Source of the DNA: Aldehydirespirator sp965220485
Lineage (GTDB): Bacteria > Actinomycetota > Acidimicrobiia > Acidimicrobiales > Aldehydirespiratoraceae
Reading direction: 5' to 3'
Assembly: GCA_965220485.1 (NCBI GenBank)
Contig: OZ244832.1
Coordinates: forward strand, 372,001 to 436,000
DNA length: 64,000 nt
Shown: positions 25,711 to 34,109 of the stretch, piece after piece
How positions within the stretch are numbered: position 1 is the stretch's first letter
Layout: each line of letters opens with the position of its first letter
The notes under the pieces: generated by a model
What the model was told of the DNA's origin: nothing
Seen by the model: the letters and a program-made list of their open reading frames with translations, nothing else
The model's database searches: none
Made by a program: the position numbers and the translations under genes

Positions 25711-26389
25711 CACCGGCAGGTGCATCGACGACTGGTCCGATGTGCTTGATCGGGAGACGCGCGCCTGCTGGCTGAAGGTAGCGGCAGTCTCGCCCCGGTC
25801 CGGTGTCCTGATGGGAGGCACGGCCCTGGCGATGCATCTGAGGCACCGCCGCAGCCGGGACCTCGACGTGTTCGTGCATGAGCCCTTCGACCCGGATGCG
25901 GTCCTCGGGGAGCTGCGGGCTGTGGCGACGGTCGCGGTCGAGTCCATCGCATCAGGCACGCTCAACTGCCGTGTCGGCGGCGTCAAGGTCCAGTTCCTGC
26001 ACGCGCGCGGCCAGAGGCCGATAGATGCGCCTCTGCTTGTCGACAGATTGCCGGTGGGGTCGGTGCGCGACATCGCCGCAACGAAGTACAAGGTGGTCGG
26101 CGATCGGGGCGAGCTGCGCGACTACTACGACCTGATGCGCATCCAGACCGATGCCGGCATCAGCCCGCAGACCGGCCTGCGACTGTACGCCCAACGCTTC
26201 GGGGTCGGGCTCGACCACCCGAGCGTCGCCCACATCGTGAGGGCGCTCGGCTCCTTCGGCGATGTCGCCGACGACCCGTGGCTGGCAGAGGCCGCCCCAG
26301 ATGCCGACCTGACGGTCGTGTCGTCATATTGGAGGCAGCGCCAGCCTGAAGTCGCCGCCTGGCTCGCGACCGTCCCCGGGGGCATGTAG
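25697..26389 (+). CDS. Nucleotidyltransferase, AbiEii/AbiGii toxin type
   Basis: 230 residues. The polymerase-beta-type signature 'LMGGTALAMHLRHRRSRDLD' followed by 'VFV' gives the GG and DLD catalytic elements. 'VRDIAATKYKVVGDRGELRDYYDL' (quoted in part as ATKYKVVGDRGELRDYYDL) is the downstream Lys/Asp region of the family. AbiEii-type enzymes transfer nucleotides to RNA targets and block growth on phage infection. The start at 25697 is fixed by the one-base shift in the last 18-bp repeat; any change in repeat register would alter coupling to the upstream gene. Confidence 0.75.
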   Translation: MTAGATGRCIDDWSDVLDRETRACWLKVAAVSPRSGVLMGGTALAMHLRHRRSRDLDVFVHEPFDPDAVLGELRAVATVAVESIASGTLNCRVGGVKVQFLHARGQRPIDAPLLVDRLPVGSVRDIAATKYKVVGDRGELRDYYDLMRIQTDAGISPQTGLRLYAQRFGVGLDHPSVAHIVRALGSFGDVADDPWLAEAAPDADLTVVSSYWRQRQPEVAAWLATVPGGM

Positions 26390-26411
26390 CGGGACAGGTG
26401 TTGTGGGCTTG

Positions 26412-26433
26412 ATGGTATCTGATGAGATACCAT
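26412..26433 (+). promoter_or_regulatory. Perfect 9-bp dyad, probable Xre operator
   Basis: ATGGTATCT and AGATACCAT are exact inverted copies with a GATG spacer, 6 bases before the GTG start of the Xre gene. The same dyad, with GATA as spacer, precedes the paralogous Xre gene at 39580-39601. This argues for a conserved autoregulatory operator. Confidence 0.7.
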
Positions 26434-26439
26434 CGGTGT

Positions 26440-26775
26440 GTGGACGCGGCGAGGGTGGTCCGGGAGGCCAGGAGTCGGTCGGGGCTGTCGGTGCGGGAGC
26501 TGGCGAGGCGCGCCGGTACTTCGCACTCTGCCGTCTCGGCCTATGAGAATGGGCGCAGGTCCCCGACCGCGGACACCGTCGACCGGGTCGTGCGCGCCGC
26601 GGGGTTCGCGCTCGACTTCACCTTGTGCCGCCGCATCTACGGCGACGAGCGGGGCGGCGACCGCGGCGAGGAGTTGGAGGCGGTGCTGTTGCTGGCCGAG
26701 CAGTTTCCCGCACGCCATTCGCGACAGCTTGCGGGCCCTGTGTTCGGGCGGGCGTCGGGCACGGCGGCGCAGTGA
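26440..26775 (+). CDS. Xre-family HTH antitoxin of the Xre/nucleotidyltransferase module, copy 1
   Basis: 111 residues from GTG 26440. A helix-turn-helix domain covers about residues 5-60 ('VREARSRSGLSVRELARRAG', 'SHSAVSAYENGRRSP', 'TVDRVVRAAGF'). The remainder ('RGEELEAVLLLAEQFPARH') is a partner-binding tail. An in-frame ATG at 26422 lies within the operator dyad and is less likely. The stop overlaps the GTG of the nucleotidyltransferase gene by four bases. It is the intact member of three related copies. Confidence 0.75.
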   Translation: MDAARVVREARSRSGLSVRELARRAGTSHSAVSAYENGRRSPTADTVDRVVRAAGFALDFTLCRRIYGDERGGDRGEELEAVLLLAEQFPARHSRQLAGPVFGRASGTAAQ

Positions 26776-27311
26776 CCGTCGTCGAGCGGATCGTGGCGCT
26801 TCATGCCGCGCTGGACGCGGCCGGCGTGCCCCACGCATTCGGCGGCGCGCTGGCGCTGGCGTGGTGCACCCAGCGCGCTCGGGGCACCGTCGACATCGAT
26901 GTCAACGTCTTCGTGAGCCACCACGCCGCGGACGGGGTGTTCGACGCCCTGCCCGAGGGTGTGGCGGTGACGGCCGAGGCCCGCCGCGCCGTCGCCGTCG
27001 ACGGGCAGGCCAGGCTGTGGTGGGGCTCCACTCCCGTCGACCTGTTCTTCAACACGGTTCCGTTCCACGAGCAGGCCGCCACCCGTGTGCGAGTCGAGTC
27101 CTTCGCCGGGCAGCGGGTCCCCTTCCTGGCATGCCGGGACATCGCGGTGTTCAAGGCGTTCTTCGACCGCACCCAGGATTGGGCCGACCTCGAGCAGATG
27201 GCCGCGGCCGGCACCCTCGACACCGACACGGTCGCCGCGGTGGTCGCCGCCCACCTGGGCCCTGAAGACCCTCGCATCGACCGCCTCCGATCCCTCAGGA
27301 GTCCTCAGTGA
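26772..27311 (+). CDS. Nucleotidyltransferase-like toxin of the Xre module, copy 1
   Basis: 179 residues from GTG 26772. 'HAFGGALALAWCTQRARGT' followed by 'VDIDVNVFV' gives the GG and DxD metal motif of a minimal nucleotidyltransferase. 'PVDLFFNTVPFHEQA' and 'FLACRDIAVFKAFFDRTQDW' are conserved in the copy at 39940-40478. With the Xre gene it forms a likely type II or MNT-like toxin-antitoxin pair. The chemistry (nucleotide transfer) is inferred from the motif. Confidence 0.65.
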   Translation: MTVVERIVALHAALDAAGVPHAFGGALALAWCTQRARGTVDIDVNVFVSHHAADGVFDALPEGVAVTAEARRAVAVDGQARLWWGSTPVDLFFNTVPFHEQAATRVRVESFAGQRVPFLACRDIAVFKAFFDRTQDWADLEQMAAAGTLDTDTVAAVVAAHLGPEDPRIDRLRSLRSPQ

Positions 27312-27410
27312 TCCCTCACGCGGCGGCGCAAACAAGGAACGCAAGAGAGAATAGAAACGCATAAACAAATAAGAACAAATAAGCGAACGGGAACGCGATA
27401 GAGTCCCCAT

Positions 27411-28556
27411 ATGGCCGGTGCCGGCACCAAGAACCCGTTCTCGCCCACGTTCGGGACCACGCCGCCGCTGCTGGCGGGGCGCGGCGATGTCGTCGCGAGG
27501 TTCTCCGACGCCCTCGACACCGGGCCTACCCATCCCGACTACACGCTGCTCATCACTGGCGACCGCGGCACCGGCAAGACCGCGCTGTTGAACGCACTGG
27601 AGGCGAGAGCGGCCGACCGAGGCTGGATGACCGTGACCGCGGCGGCGTCATCGGAGCCGGTGTCGGTCCGCATCGCCGGCGAGGTCCGCCGCTGCACGGA
27701 GCGCCTGAGGGACGCGCGCCGCGGTCCCCGCCTGGGATCGATCACCGCGCTGGGTGTCGGGATCTCGCTGGAGCAGCCGCCGCAGTCGACCGGGCCTGAG
27801 CCGGGCCTGCTGTCGGTGCTGGAGGAGTTCGGCGAGCTGCTCGATGACCGCGGCACGGGGCTGTTGGTGACCGTGGACGAGTTGCACGACGTCGACCGCG
27901 ACGATGTGCGCGACGTGGCTTCGGCCGTGCAGATCGTCACCCGGCGCCGCCTGAGGCCGGTGGCGTTCGCCGCGGCCGCGCTGCCGCTGATCGAGCACAC
28001 CCATCTAAGCGATCCCAACATGACGTTCCTGCAGCGCTGCGCCCGGGCCCCGCTCGGTCCGCTCGGCGCCGAGGACACGCTCAGCGCGCTGCGACAGCCC
28101 ATCGTCGATGCCGGCGGCGCCATCGACGACGACGCCCTCGCTGAGGCGGTCGCCGCGACTCTGGGCTATCCCTACATGATCCAGCTCGTGGGATTCCACG
28201 CCTGGCAGATGCGCCGAGACCCCGACGCCCCGATCAGCCTGGCCGATGTCCGTGCGGGCGTGGTCGAAGCCGAGCACGCCATGGTCGATCAGGTCGCCGG
28301 CCCGATCTGGAACCGCCTGTCTCCGATGGACAAGCGCTTCCTGGTCGCCATGCTCGACGACGCCCCTGACTCGTCGCTAGCCGACATCGCGGCGCGCCTC
28401 GACCGCTCGCAGCAGTATGCCCGCACCTACCGCGCCCGCCTAATCGCCGCCGGCGCCATCAGCCCCACCGCAAAGGCCCGGGTCCAGTTCCGCCACCACG
28501 CCCTGCGCAAGCGCGCCCGAACCGCAGCCCGCGACGATCCGATCCTTCTGCGCTAG
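27411..28556 (+). CDS. AAA ATPase (Orc1/AAA_16-like) with C-terminal winged helix
   Basis: 381 residues. 'LLAGRGDVVARFSDAL' precedes Walker A 'ITGDRGTGKTALLNAL'. Walker B is 'LLVTVDELHDVD', with 'VAFAAAALPLIEH' as sensor I. The C-terminal 'MDKRFLVAMLDD' and 'ADIAARLDRSQQYARTYRARL' resemble a winged helix. Orc1-like actinobacterial ATPases of this size occur near toxin and defence genes; the function is unknown. An A-rich stretch (27330-27400), unlike the surrounding GC-rich DNA, forms its upstream region. A truncated Xre/nucleotidyltransferase pair begins right after its stop. Confidence 0.75.
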   Translation: MAGAGTKNPFSPTFGTTPPLLAGRGDVVARFSDALDTGPTHPDYTLLITGDRGTGKTALLNALEARAADRGWMTVTAAASSEPVSVRIAGEVRRCTERLRDARRGPRLGSITALGVGISLEQPPQSTGPEPGLLSVLEEFGELLDDRGTGLLVTVDELHDVDRDDVRDVASAVQIVTRRRLRPVAFAAAALPLIEHTHLSDPNMTFLQRCARAPLGPLGAEDTLSALRQPIVDAGGAIDDDALAEAVAATLGYPYMIQLVGFHAWQMRRDPDAPISLADVRAGVVEAEHAMVDQVAGPIWNRLSPMDKRFLVAMLDDAPDSSLADIAARLDRSQQYARTYRARLIAAGAISPTAKARVQFRHHALRKRARTAARDDPILLR

Positions 28557-28563
28557 CGCCATC

Positions 28564-28801
28564 GGCCCATGAGTCTGGGCGCAGGTCCCCGACCGCGGAC
28601 ACCGTCGAGCGCATCGTGCGCGCCGCTGGGTTCGCGCTCGACTTCACCTTGTGCCGCCGCATCTACGGCGACGAGCGAGGCGGCGACCGCGGCGAGGAGT
28701 TGGAGGCGGTGCTGTTGCTGGCCGAGCAGTTCCCCGCACGCCATTCGCGACAGCTTGCGGGCCCTGTGTTCGGGCGGGCTTCGGGCACGGCGGCGCAGTG
28801 A
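28564..28801 (+). pseudogene. Xre antitoxin fragment, copy 2, 5' end and HTH lost
   Basis: From about 28564 the sequence matches the Xre gene at 26440-26775, starting inside the recognition-helix region (the GGGCGCAGGTCC stretch) and continuing to the TGA. The helix-turn-helix half is missing. The junction lies within 10 bases of the AAA ATPase stop. Loss of the operator and start makes this a remnant. Confidence 0.8.
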
Positions 28802-29091
28802 CCGTTGTCGAGCGGATTCTGGCTCTTCATGCCGCGCTGGACGCGGCCAGCGTGCCCCACGCATTCGGGGGCGCGCTGGCGCTGGCGTGGTGCACCCAGC
28901 GCCCTCGGGGCACTGTCGATGTCAACGTCTTCGTGAGCCACGACACCGCGGGCATGGACGCCTCACTGGGCTCGGTGCGCGACACGGCGACCGGCACCAT
29001 CGCTGCCAGGGAGTTCCCGGGCGTGGCCGTGTTGGTCACCGACGGCGTTGTGGGGGTACAGGACTCGCTGTGCACCCTGCGAGCCCGCTAG
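28798..29091 (+). pseudogene. Truncated nucleotidyltransferase, copy 2
   Basis: A 97-codon frame from GTG 28798 keeps 'HAFGGALALAWCTQRPRGT' but has 'VDVNVFVSH' in place of 'VDIDVNVFV'. A 6-bp deletion thus removes one catalytic Asp. Sequence after 'VFVSHDTAG' is unrelated to the intact copies. It is probably inactive. Confidence 0.75.
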
Positions 29092-29158
29092 GTGGCCAAT
29101 CTTGACAGATGATCCAGTGACCGCTCCAGATGGGCGCTACAGGCTGCTGTCGTGCGTC

Positions 29159-31210
29159 TCAGGAACATCCGCCATCGCGCCATGGGTTGCCGACGTCACG
29201 AGTCATTCGCGCCAACGTGTCATATGAACTGGCGTTTTGGCAGTAACCGCCAAAGTAGTCCTTCAACACATAGGTAACAAACGACAGACTGGGATCTCCC
29301 ATTCCTCTATGTTCAAAGACTATATCGGCTAGAGCGTCCAGATCGTAACTGCCATCGGCATTCTCGAAGTTGTCATAGAACCACTGGGGAACTCGCCCAC
29401 TATAGGCACTCCGAGCTACCGATATTGCTTCCTCAGATGGATAATTCTCACCAAGCGGTGAGCAGGATCGCCAATAGCCGAGTGTCGGGTACAGTAGATA
29501 AACTTGCTCCATCACTAAGGCCATTCCTAGGTCGGCGTACAGCTCGGTAGCTACACAGTCACGGTTGTTGAGTTGCGCACTCGACAGACCCTTCCTCATG
29601 TCGTACAAGTATATGTAACCTGCCGCCAACGCCAAGGGATTGTGCGGCGCGTCGTTCGAGAGAGTGTAGATGTGTGCCAGTTCGTGAGCAACAACATGCC
29701 TACTACTTGTAGCAACAACATGCCTACTACTTGCGGCGCGTCCATCTATAATCATTCCCATCCCGGCCACTTTACAAAGCCCCGTGAAGAGGGAATAACC
29801 AAAGCCTGTGAAGGCGGTGTCAGGAATCCAATCACATTCCGTTACCGTGAAGGCTTCGCCTACCGTGAAGGCTTCGCCACCCGTACCAGGGACACGGGAG
29901 CCGAATTGATACACGACGTTCTTTGATCTGTGATGACCATAGCGAGGATCAGTGCTTGCCTCCCGTGTCAGGAGGTAGTTCCAGACTTCCTCTAGCCAAG
30001 GCACTGCATCACCATACTGCGTTACCATATCTTCGATCAACGCTCGCAACTCGTGGTGCTCCATGCTGGATTGACTGGGAATGAACACCTCTTCCGAGGC
30101 GGTTGCATTATCGTTATCCAAGGCTGCAATTCGGACAGCATTCGAAGCTTGGGGATCATCGCCACTGATTGCTATAACGCGGACCGCATGATGTCCTAGG
30201 GGTACATTGTACCATCTTTTGACCGGTGTGTCGTATTGGAACCACTCTGGACGGTACCCTGGTGCAGGATTGCCGAGATCGAACACGTGATAGTCAATCG
30301 TATAGCTGTAATGATCCCTGCCGTCATGCACGACATGAGCGGAAGGTGTCGTAGAATCCAGTAATCTCCGAAGATCAAGAAAACGGTAGTCATACTGAAG
30401 TGGCGGGAAGAACTCGCCAGGAAATATGGTGTCAATAACATAGTAATCGACGTCACCTCCAGTTTCAGGAGGTTGCCAATGAATCGTTAGGTGTACACCC
30501 TCTTCATAATCAATTGTCACGTTGCGAGGCGCACCTGGCGGCTCTCTGTGTTCGTCCTCAACAGTGCTGCCAGCGAGGTTCTTGGCCCTCCACAGGAAGG
30601 TAGCCATCTGCGCGCGGGTCGTGTATTGATAGGGACAGAACCTTGTTCCGTCGCCACAACCCACGGTTATGTCCGATGCTGCAAGTGCGGCTACGCTGCG
30701 CGCGAACCACGCGTTGTCGGGTACGTCACTGAAGTTCGGGGCTGGCCCGGCAGGAAGATCATAAGCCCGCGACAAGAACGTCGCCATCTCTAACCGTGTT
30801 ACTATCGCGTCAGGGCAGAACCCACCGCTGTCGCCGCACCCTCTCGTCACTTCGAGTTCCGCCAGCCGCTCAATGAATGGAGCAAAAAAACTGGCGGCGT
30901 CCACGTCATTGAACCTGGTCTCGGTGACAACAGGCGGGTCTCGTTTGGTAATTATGCGGACGGTCCAAACCGCCATCGTCTTGCGGTCTATCGGCTCGTC
31001 GGGACAGAACCCGCCGGAGCATTCAGTTCCGATGAAGACGCCAGCGGCGGCAAGCTCGGCCACCGGTTCGGCGTAGTAGGCATCCTCTCGCACATCGTTG
31101 AAACCGGCGGGCTGAGCGACCGCGGCCGGCGACGACATCGCAAGCAGTGCCGTCGTCACCGAGACGGCAAGAACCGCGACGACCTGCCTGCTGGTTGTGA
31201 GGTTGAGCAT
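29159..31210 (-). CDS. Secreted SLH-like-repeat zinc metalloprotease
   Basis: 683 residues from ATG 31210, with GGAGGG upstream; longer frames reach 31273. A signal peptide ('VVAVLAVSVTTALLAMSSPA') is followed by three repeats of about 65 residues of the 'FNDV...LAAAGVFIGTECS...FCPDEPIDRKTMA' type. Then come a fibronectin-like stretch and a protease domain with 'VVAHELAHIYTLSND' (HExxH zinc motif). The repeats probably anchor or fold at the cell surface. Codon and base composition are visibly more A/T-rich than in neighbours, suggesting a different history. Two short tandem duplications (24 bp beside HExxH, 18 bp upstream) are in frame. Bases 29092-29158 hold no gene. Confidence 0.8.
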   Translation of the reverse strand: MLNLTTSRQVVAVLAVSVTTALLAMSSPAAVAQPAGFNDVREDAYYAEPVAELAAAGVFIGTECSGGFCPDEPIDRKTMAVWTVRIITKRDPPVVTETRFNDVDAASFFAPFIERLAELEVTRGCGDSGGFCPDAIVTRLEMATFLSRAYDLPAGPAPNFSDVPDNAWFARSVAALAASDITVGCGDGTRFCPYQYTTRAQMATFLWRAKNLAGSTVEDEHREPPGAPRNVTIDYEEGVHLTIHWQPPETGGDVDYYVIDTIFPGEFFPPLQYDYRFLDLRRLLDSTTPSAHVVHDGRDHYSYTIDYHVFDLGNPAPGYRPEWFQYDTPVKRWYNVPLGHHAVRVIAISGDDPQASNAVRIAALDNDNATASEEVFIPSQSSMEHHELRALIEDMVTQYGDAVPWLEEVWNYLLTREASTDPRYGHHRSKNVVYQFGSRVPGTGGEAFTVGEAFTVTECDWIPDTAFTGFGYSLFTGLCKVAGMGMIIDGRAASSRHVVATSSRHVVAHELAHIYTLSNDAPHNPLALAAGYIYLYDMRKGLSSAQLNNRDCVATELYADLGMALVMEQVYLLYPTLGYWRSCSPLGENYPSEEAISVARSAYSGRVPQWFYDNFENADGSYDLDALADIVFEHRGMGDPSLSFVTYVLKDYFGGYCQNASSYDTLARMTRDVGNPWRDGGCS
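29687..29734. repeat. 24-bp in-frame tandem duplication next to the HExxH motif
   Basis: AGCAACAACATGCCTACTAC with its four following bases is repeated at 29687-29710 and 29711-29734, with one mismatch at the end. On the minus strand it doubles the peptide SSRHVVAT just before HELAH. Confidence 0.9.
29843..29878. repeat. 18-bp in-frame tandem duplication in the protease gene
   Basis: TACCGTGAAGGCTTCGCC occurs twice in tandem (29843-29860, 29861-29878), giving GEAFTVGEAFTV in the protein. The unit length, 18 bp, equals that of the start-codon array at 25621. Confidence 0.9.
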
Positions 31211-31513
31211 GCGGCGCCCTCCGCTGTGGTCCGAAACGCGGAGCCTTCCTGGTCTTTCGGCCTGCGCACTCATACTGGACGGGTCTCCGACGGGCGCAGT
31301 CCTGACTCGATCGTTCGTAGGCCGTGTGCCTTGATTTTGATCTGTCGGTCTGTGCCCTGTCGGGGACGCGCACCAGCCGGTCGGAGGGATGTGACCTGAT
31401 GAGAGCGAGGATTCAACAACTCGACCCGCCCGACCTTCTTCGATAGAAATCCCATGTCAAGGTTCTTCTGGCGCGGACCGACACAGCCCACAGGCCTCAA
31501 GAACAACCCATGA

Positions 31514-32380
31514 TCAGAAGTTGAACAGCGACATGGCGGTGCCGCCGCGGATCATGTCCCGCTCGGCTGAGCTGATGCCGCCGAGGAGCTGGTCGATCAC
31601 CCCCAAGGTCTCGGGGTAGCCGGGGTTCTCCCGGATCCAGGGCCAGTCCGAGGCCATCAGCATGCGCTCTGCGCCGAAGGCGGCGTAGATCCGGTCGGTG
31701 GTCTCCTGGAGGTTCCGGTAGGGATAGGGGGCACCGCTGAAGGCGTAGTGCCCCGAGAAGTGGACGTGAACGCTGGGGTGCTTGGCGGCCAGCGCCTCCA
31801 CCACCTCCAGGCCGGGCGGCGGTAGCGGCATGTCGAACTGGGGCCGCCTGTCGGCGTCGACCCGCAGCTCCAAATGCATGTTGGGCAGGAACCCCAGATG
31901 GTTGAGCACGACCTTCAGACCGGGAAGGAGATCGAGGCAGCCGTCGAGAAGGGCCACCTGGTCCGCGGGCCCGTAGAACCATGCCTTCATGCCCGCGTCG
32001 CGCATGGCGGCCAGGACGGGGAATGCCGCCAGCGACTCGGGGTCGGAACCGGGCTCGCCCTCCAGCCCGTAGAACCGGACTCCCTCGATGCCCGCGTCGA
32101 TGCGGCCGCGCAGCGTTGAAAGGGGGTCGAGGTCCTCGAAGTCGTGCACCGCTACGCCTGCGAACTTGCCCGGGTACTGGTCCAGCACCTCGGCCAGGAA
32201 GCGGTCATGGGGGGACAGGGCGCAGAAGATGGCCCGGTCCACCCCGGAGGCGTCCATGGCCTCCAGCAGGCGTGCCGCGGTCTCGGAGCGCTCGGGCGGC
32301 GCCATGACGTCGAAGATGGCCCGGGGATACTCGTCGCTCAGGGCCTTGAACAGGTGCAGGTGACCATCCACTACGTCCAT
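31514..32380 (-). CDS. Amidohydrolase-2 family metal-dependent hydrolase, copy B
   Basis: 288 residues with the same metal-binding pattern as copy A ('VDGHLHLF', 'LNHLGFLPN', 'MASDWPW'). The visible protein change is Asp for His in 'EVLDQYPGKFAG'; few bases differ overall. It is the last gene of operon copy B, 24 bases after the alpha/beta-hydrolase gene. Near-identity suggests recent duplication or gene conversion, and functional retention of both. Confidence 0.8.
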   Translation of the reverse strand: MDVVDGHLHLFKALSDEYPRAIFDVMAPPERSETAARLLEAMDASGVDRAIFCALSPHDRFLAEVLDQYPGKFAGVAVHDFEDLDPLSTLRGRIDAGIEGVRFYGLEGEPGSDPESLAAFPVLAAMRDAGMKAWFYGPADQVALLDGCLDLLPGLKVVLNHLGFLPNMHLELRVDADRRPQFDMPLPPPGLEVVEALAAKHPSVHVHFSGHYAFSGAPYPYRNLQETTDRIYAAFGAERMLMASDWPWIRENPGYPETLGVIDQLLGGISSAERDMIRGGTAMSLFNF

Positions 32381-32404
32381 CGCGGTTGCCTTTCTGTGGG
32401 GGCT

Positions 32405-33082
32405 CTATTCGTCGGAGTCTTGCCGGTCGGGGGCGTGCTCTGCGATCCAGGCGAGGTGGTAGGCGGTGAGGTGCCGCCGCATGAACATCACCAGCTGTTC
32501 GGTGAGGTGGGGGTGCTCCTGCAACAAGGTCGGGCCTCGCAAGGTGGTGCCCGTCGAGATCCACATGTTCTGGCCTCGCATCCTCGAATGGATCGTCCGC
32601 ACATGCTCGTGTACGGGCTCGTCGTGGGAGCCGGTGAACAGCACCCGCATGGAGGGGACCGATCCGACGCCGTCGTTGCCGTCGTCAGCGTTGCCCGGCC
32701 CGGGCGTGGGGCTGATCACCGCATGGACCGGGGTGCCGTGCTCTGGGCCCAGCTCGAAGGCGGCGGCAGCCGCGGTTCCGTGGACAACCAACCCGGACGG
32801 GCCGAAGGCACCGCTTACCTCGGCCAGTGCGCCGGCCACATCATCGACGGTGGCGGACGGGTCGGGCTCGCCGTCGGACAGGCCATGACCGCGCAGTTCC
32901 AGGCAGATCACCCTGAAGCCCTCCGACCTCACGGCGGGCGCGACCGATCCCCAGGCGTCGAGGTCTTCGCCGATGTCGTGCACGAACAGCAGGGGCGGCC
33001 CGTCGGCGGGATGCTCGATCCCACGCAGCACCGTCCCGTCGGCCAGGGCGATCTCTATCGGGTAGGGCTTCGACAACTCCAT
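32405..33082 (-). CDS. Alpha/beta-hydrolase fold protein lacking the nucleophile, copy B
   Basis: 225 residues. The start differs from copy A ('MELSKPYPIEIALADG'), while the remainder is closely similar. It includes the 'VVHGTAAAAAFELGPE' elbow without a catalytic Ser and the acidic C-terminal 'PDRQDSDE'. Substitutions are scattered (VHEHVRT for VHDHVRT, TEQLVMF for VEQLVMF). Retention of an open frame with the same missing residue implies that the loss preceded duplication. It lies 12 bases after the DppD gene. Confidence 0.7.
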   Translation of the reverse strand: MELSKPYPIEIALADGTVLRGIEHPADGPPLLFVHDIGEDLDAWGSVAPAVRSEGFRVICLELRGHGLSDGEPDPSATVDDVAGALAEVSGAFGPSGLVVHGTAAAAAFELGPEHGTPVHAVISPTPGPGNADDGNDGVGSVPSMRVLFTGSHDEPVHEHVRTIHSRMRGQNMWISTGTTLRGPTLLQEHPHLTEQLVMFMRRHLTAYHLAWIAEHAPDRQDSDE

Positions 33083-33094
33083 GGCGACCCGCCG

Positions 33095-34102
33095 TCAGAA
33101 GGGCTGGGGGTTGAAGCAGCGGAATCCCACCCGGGCTTCCACCTCGTGGGGGGGATGGTCGCTCCAGCACCGCTCCAGCGCGTGGGGGCAGCGGGGGGCG
33201 AACCGGCATCCCGGAGGCATCATCTGCATGGGAGGCACGAGCCCCGGGATCGGAACCAGCTCCCGGCGCTTGCGACTCACGTGGGACAGGGCCCGCAGCA
33301 ACCCCTGGGTGTAGGGATGGCGCGGGTTGGAGAACAGCTCATCGACCGGAGCCTCCTCAACGATCTCGCCCGCGTACATCACCGCCACCCGGTCTGCGAT
33401 GGAGGCCACCACGGCCAGGTCGTGGGTAATCAGCAGCATCGACATGTGGCGGTCCTGCTGCTCCTGCCGGAGCCGCTCGAGGATCTGGGCCTGAACGGTC
33501 ACGTCGAGTGCGGTGGTGGGCTCGTCGGCGATAAGGATCTCGGGGTCCAGCACTAGGGCGGTGGCGATCATCACCCGCTGGCGCATCCCGCCCGACAGTT
33601 CGTGCGGGTACGAGTCGAACCGCTCCTCGGGTGCGGGCAGGCCGACGGCTCGCAGGATCGCGACGCTCATGTCGCGGGCTTCGGCCTTGGTGAGGCCGCG
33701 GTGGGTGCGTATCACCTCGGTCATCACCTGGCCCACCGTGAACACCGGGTCGAGCGACGTGAGGGGATCCTGGAAGATCATCGAGATGCGCTCCGAGCGG
33801 ACGTCACGGACGCGGCGCTCAGGCAACTCGGTCAGGTCGTTGCCGTCGAAGACGATCTCGCCGGAGGTGATCCGCACCGGCGGAGTGGGCAGCAGCCGCA
33901 TGATCGACAGCGCGGTGATGGTCTTGCCGCATCCGCTCTCGCCGACCAGGCACAGCACCTCGTTGGGTCCGATGTCGAAGGACACATCGCGGACCACGTC
34001 GAAGGATCCCTCCGGCGTGGCCACCGCGGTGTGCAGCTTGCGCACCGACAGCACCGGCTGGCGGTTGGAGCCGTTGGTGGCGTGGCGGGCGTCGGTGCTC
34101 AT
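33095..34102 (-). CDS. DppD-type ABC transporter ATP-binding protein, copy B
   Basis: 335 residues from ATG 34102. The first 15 residues ('MSTDARHATNGSNRQPVLS') are unrelated to copy A's Ala/Pro-rich start and account for the 9-bp offset change. The nucleotide-binding motifs (GESGCGKTITAL, LSGGMRQRVMIA, LIADEPTTALD) and the C-terminal cysteine motif are unchanged. Many third-position differences show that this gene diverged more than dppB next to it. Confidence 0.92.
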   Translation of the reverse strand: MSTDARHATNGSNRQPVLSVRKLHTAVATPEGSFDVVRDVSFDIGPNEVLCLVGESGCGKTITALSIMRLLPTPPVRITSGEIVFDGNDLTELPERRVRDVRSERISMIFQDPLTSLDPVFTVGQVMTEVIRTHRGLTKAEARDMSVAILRAVGLPAPEERFDSYPHELSGGMRQRVMIATALVLDPEILIADEPTTALDVTVQAQILERLRQEQQDRHMSMLLITHDLAVVASIADRVAVMYAGEIVEEAPVDELFSNPRHPYTQGLLRALSHVSRKRRELVPIPGLVPPMQMMPPGCRFAPRCPHALERCWSDHPPHEVEARVGFRCFNPQPF

Positions 34103-34109
34103 CGCGGGC

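Noticed and set aside
26422..26439. ATG 26422 as the Xre start
   Set aside because: It lies in the operator spacer, and the corresponding codon in copy 3 is ATA. GTG 26440/39608 is shared by both copies.
32144..33556. 470-codon plus-strand ORF opposite the alpha/beta-hydrolase and DppD genes of copy B
   Set aside because: It is an antisense shadow of well-supported minus-strand genes. Its His/Gly/Arg-rich composition is typical of GC-driven open frames.
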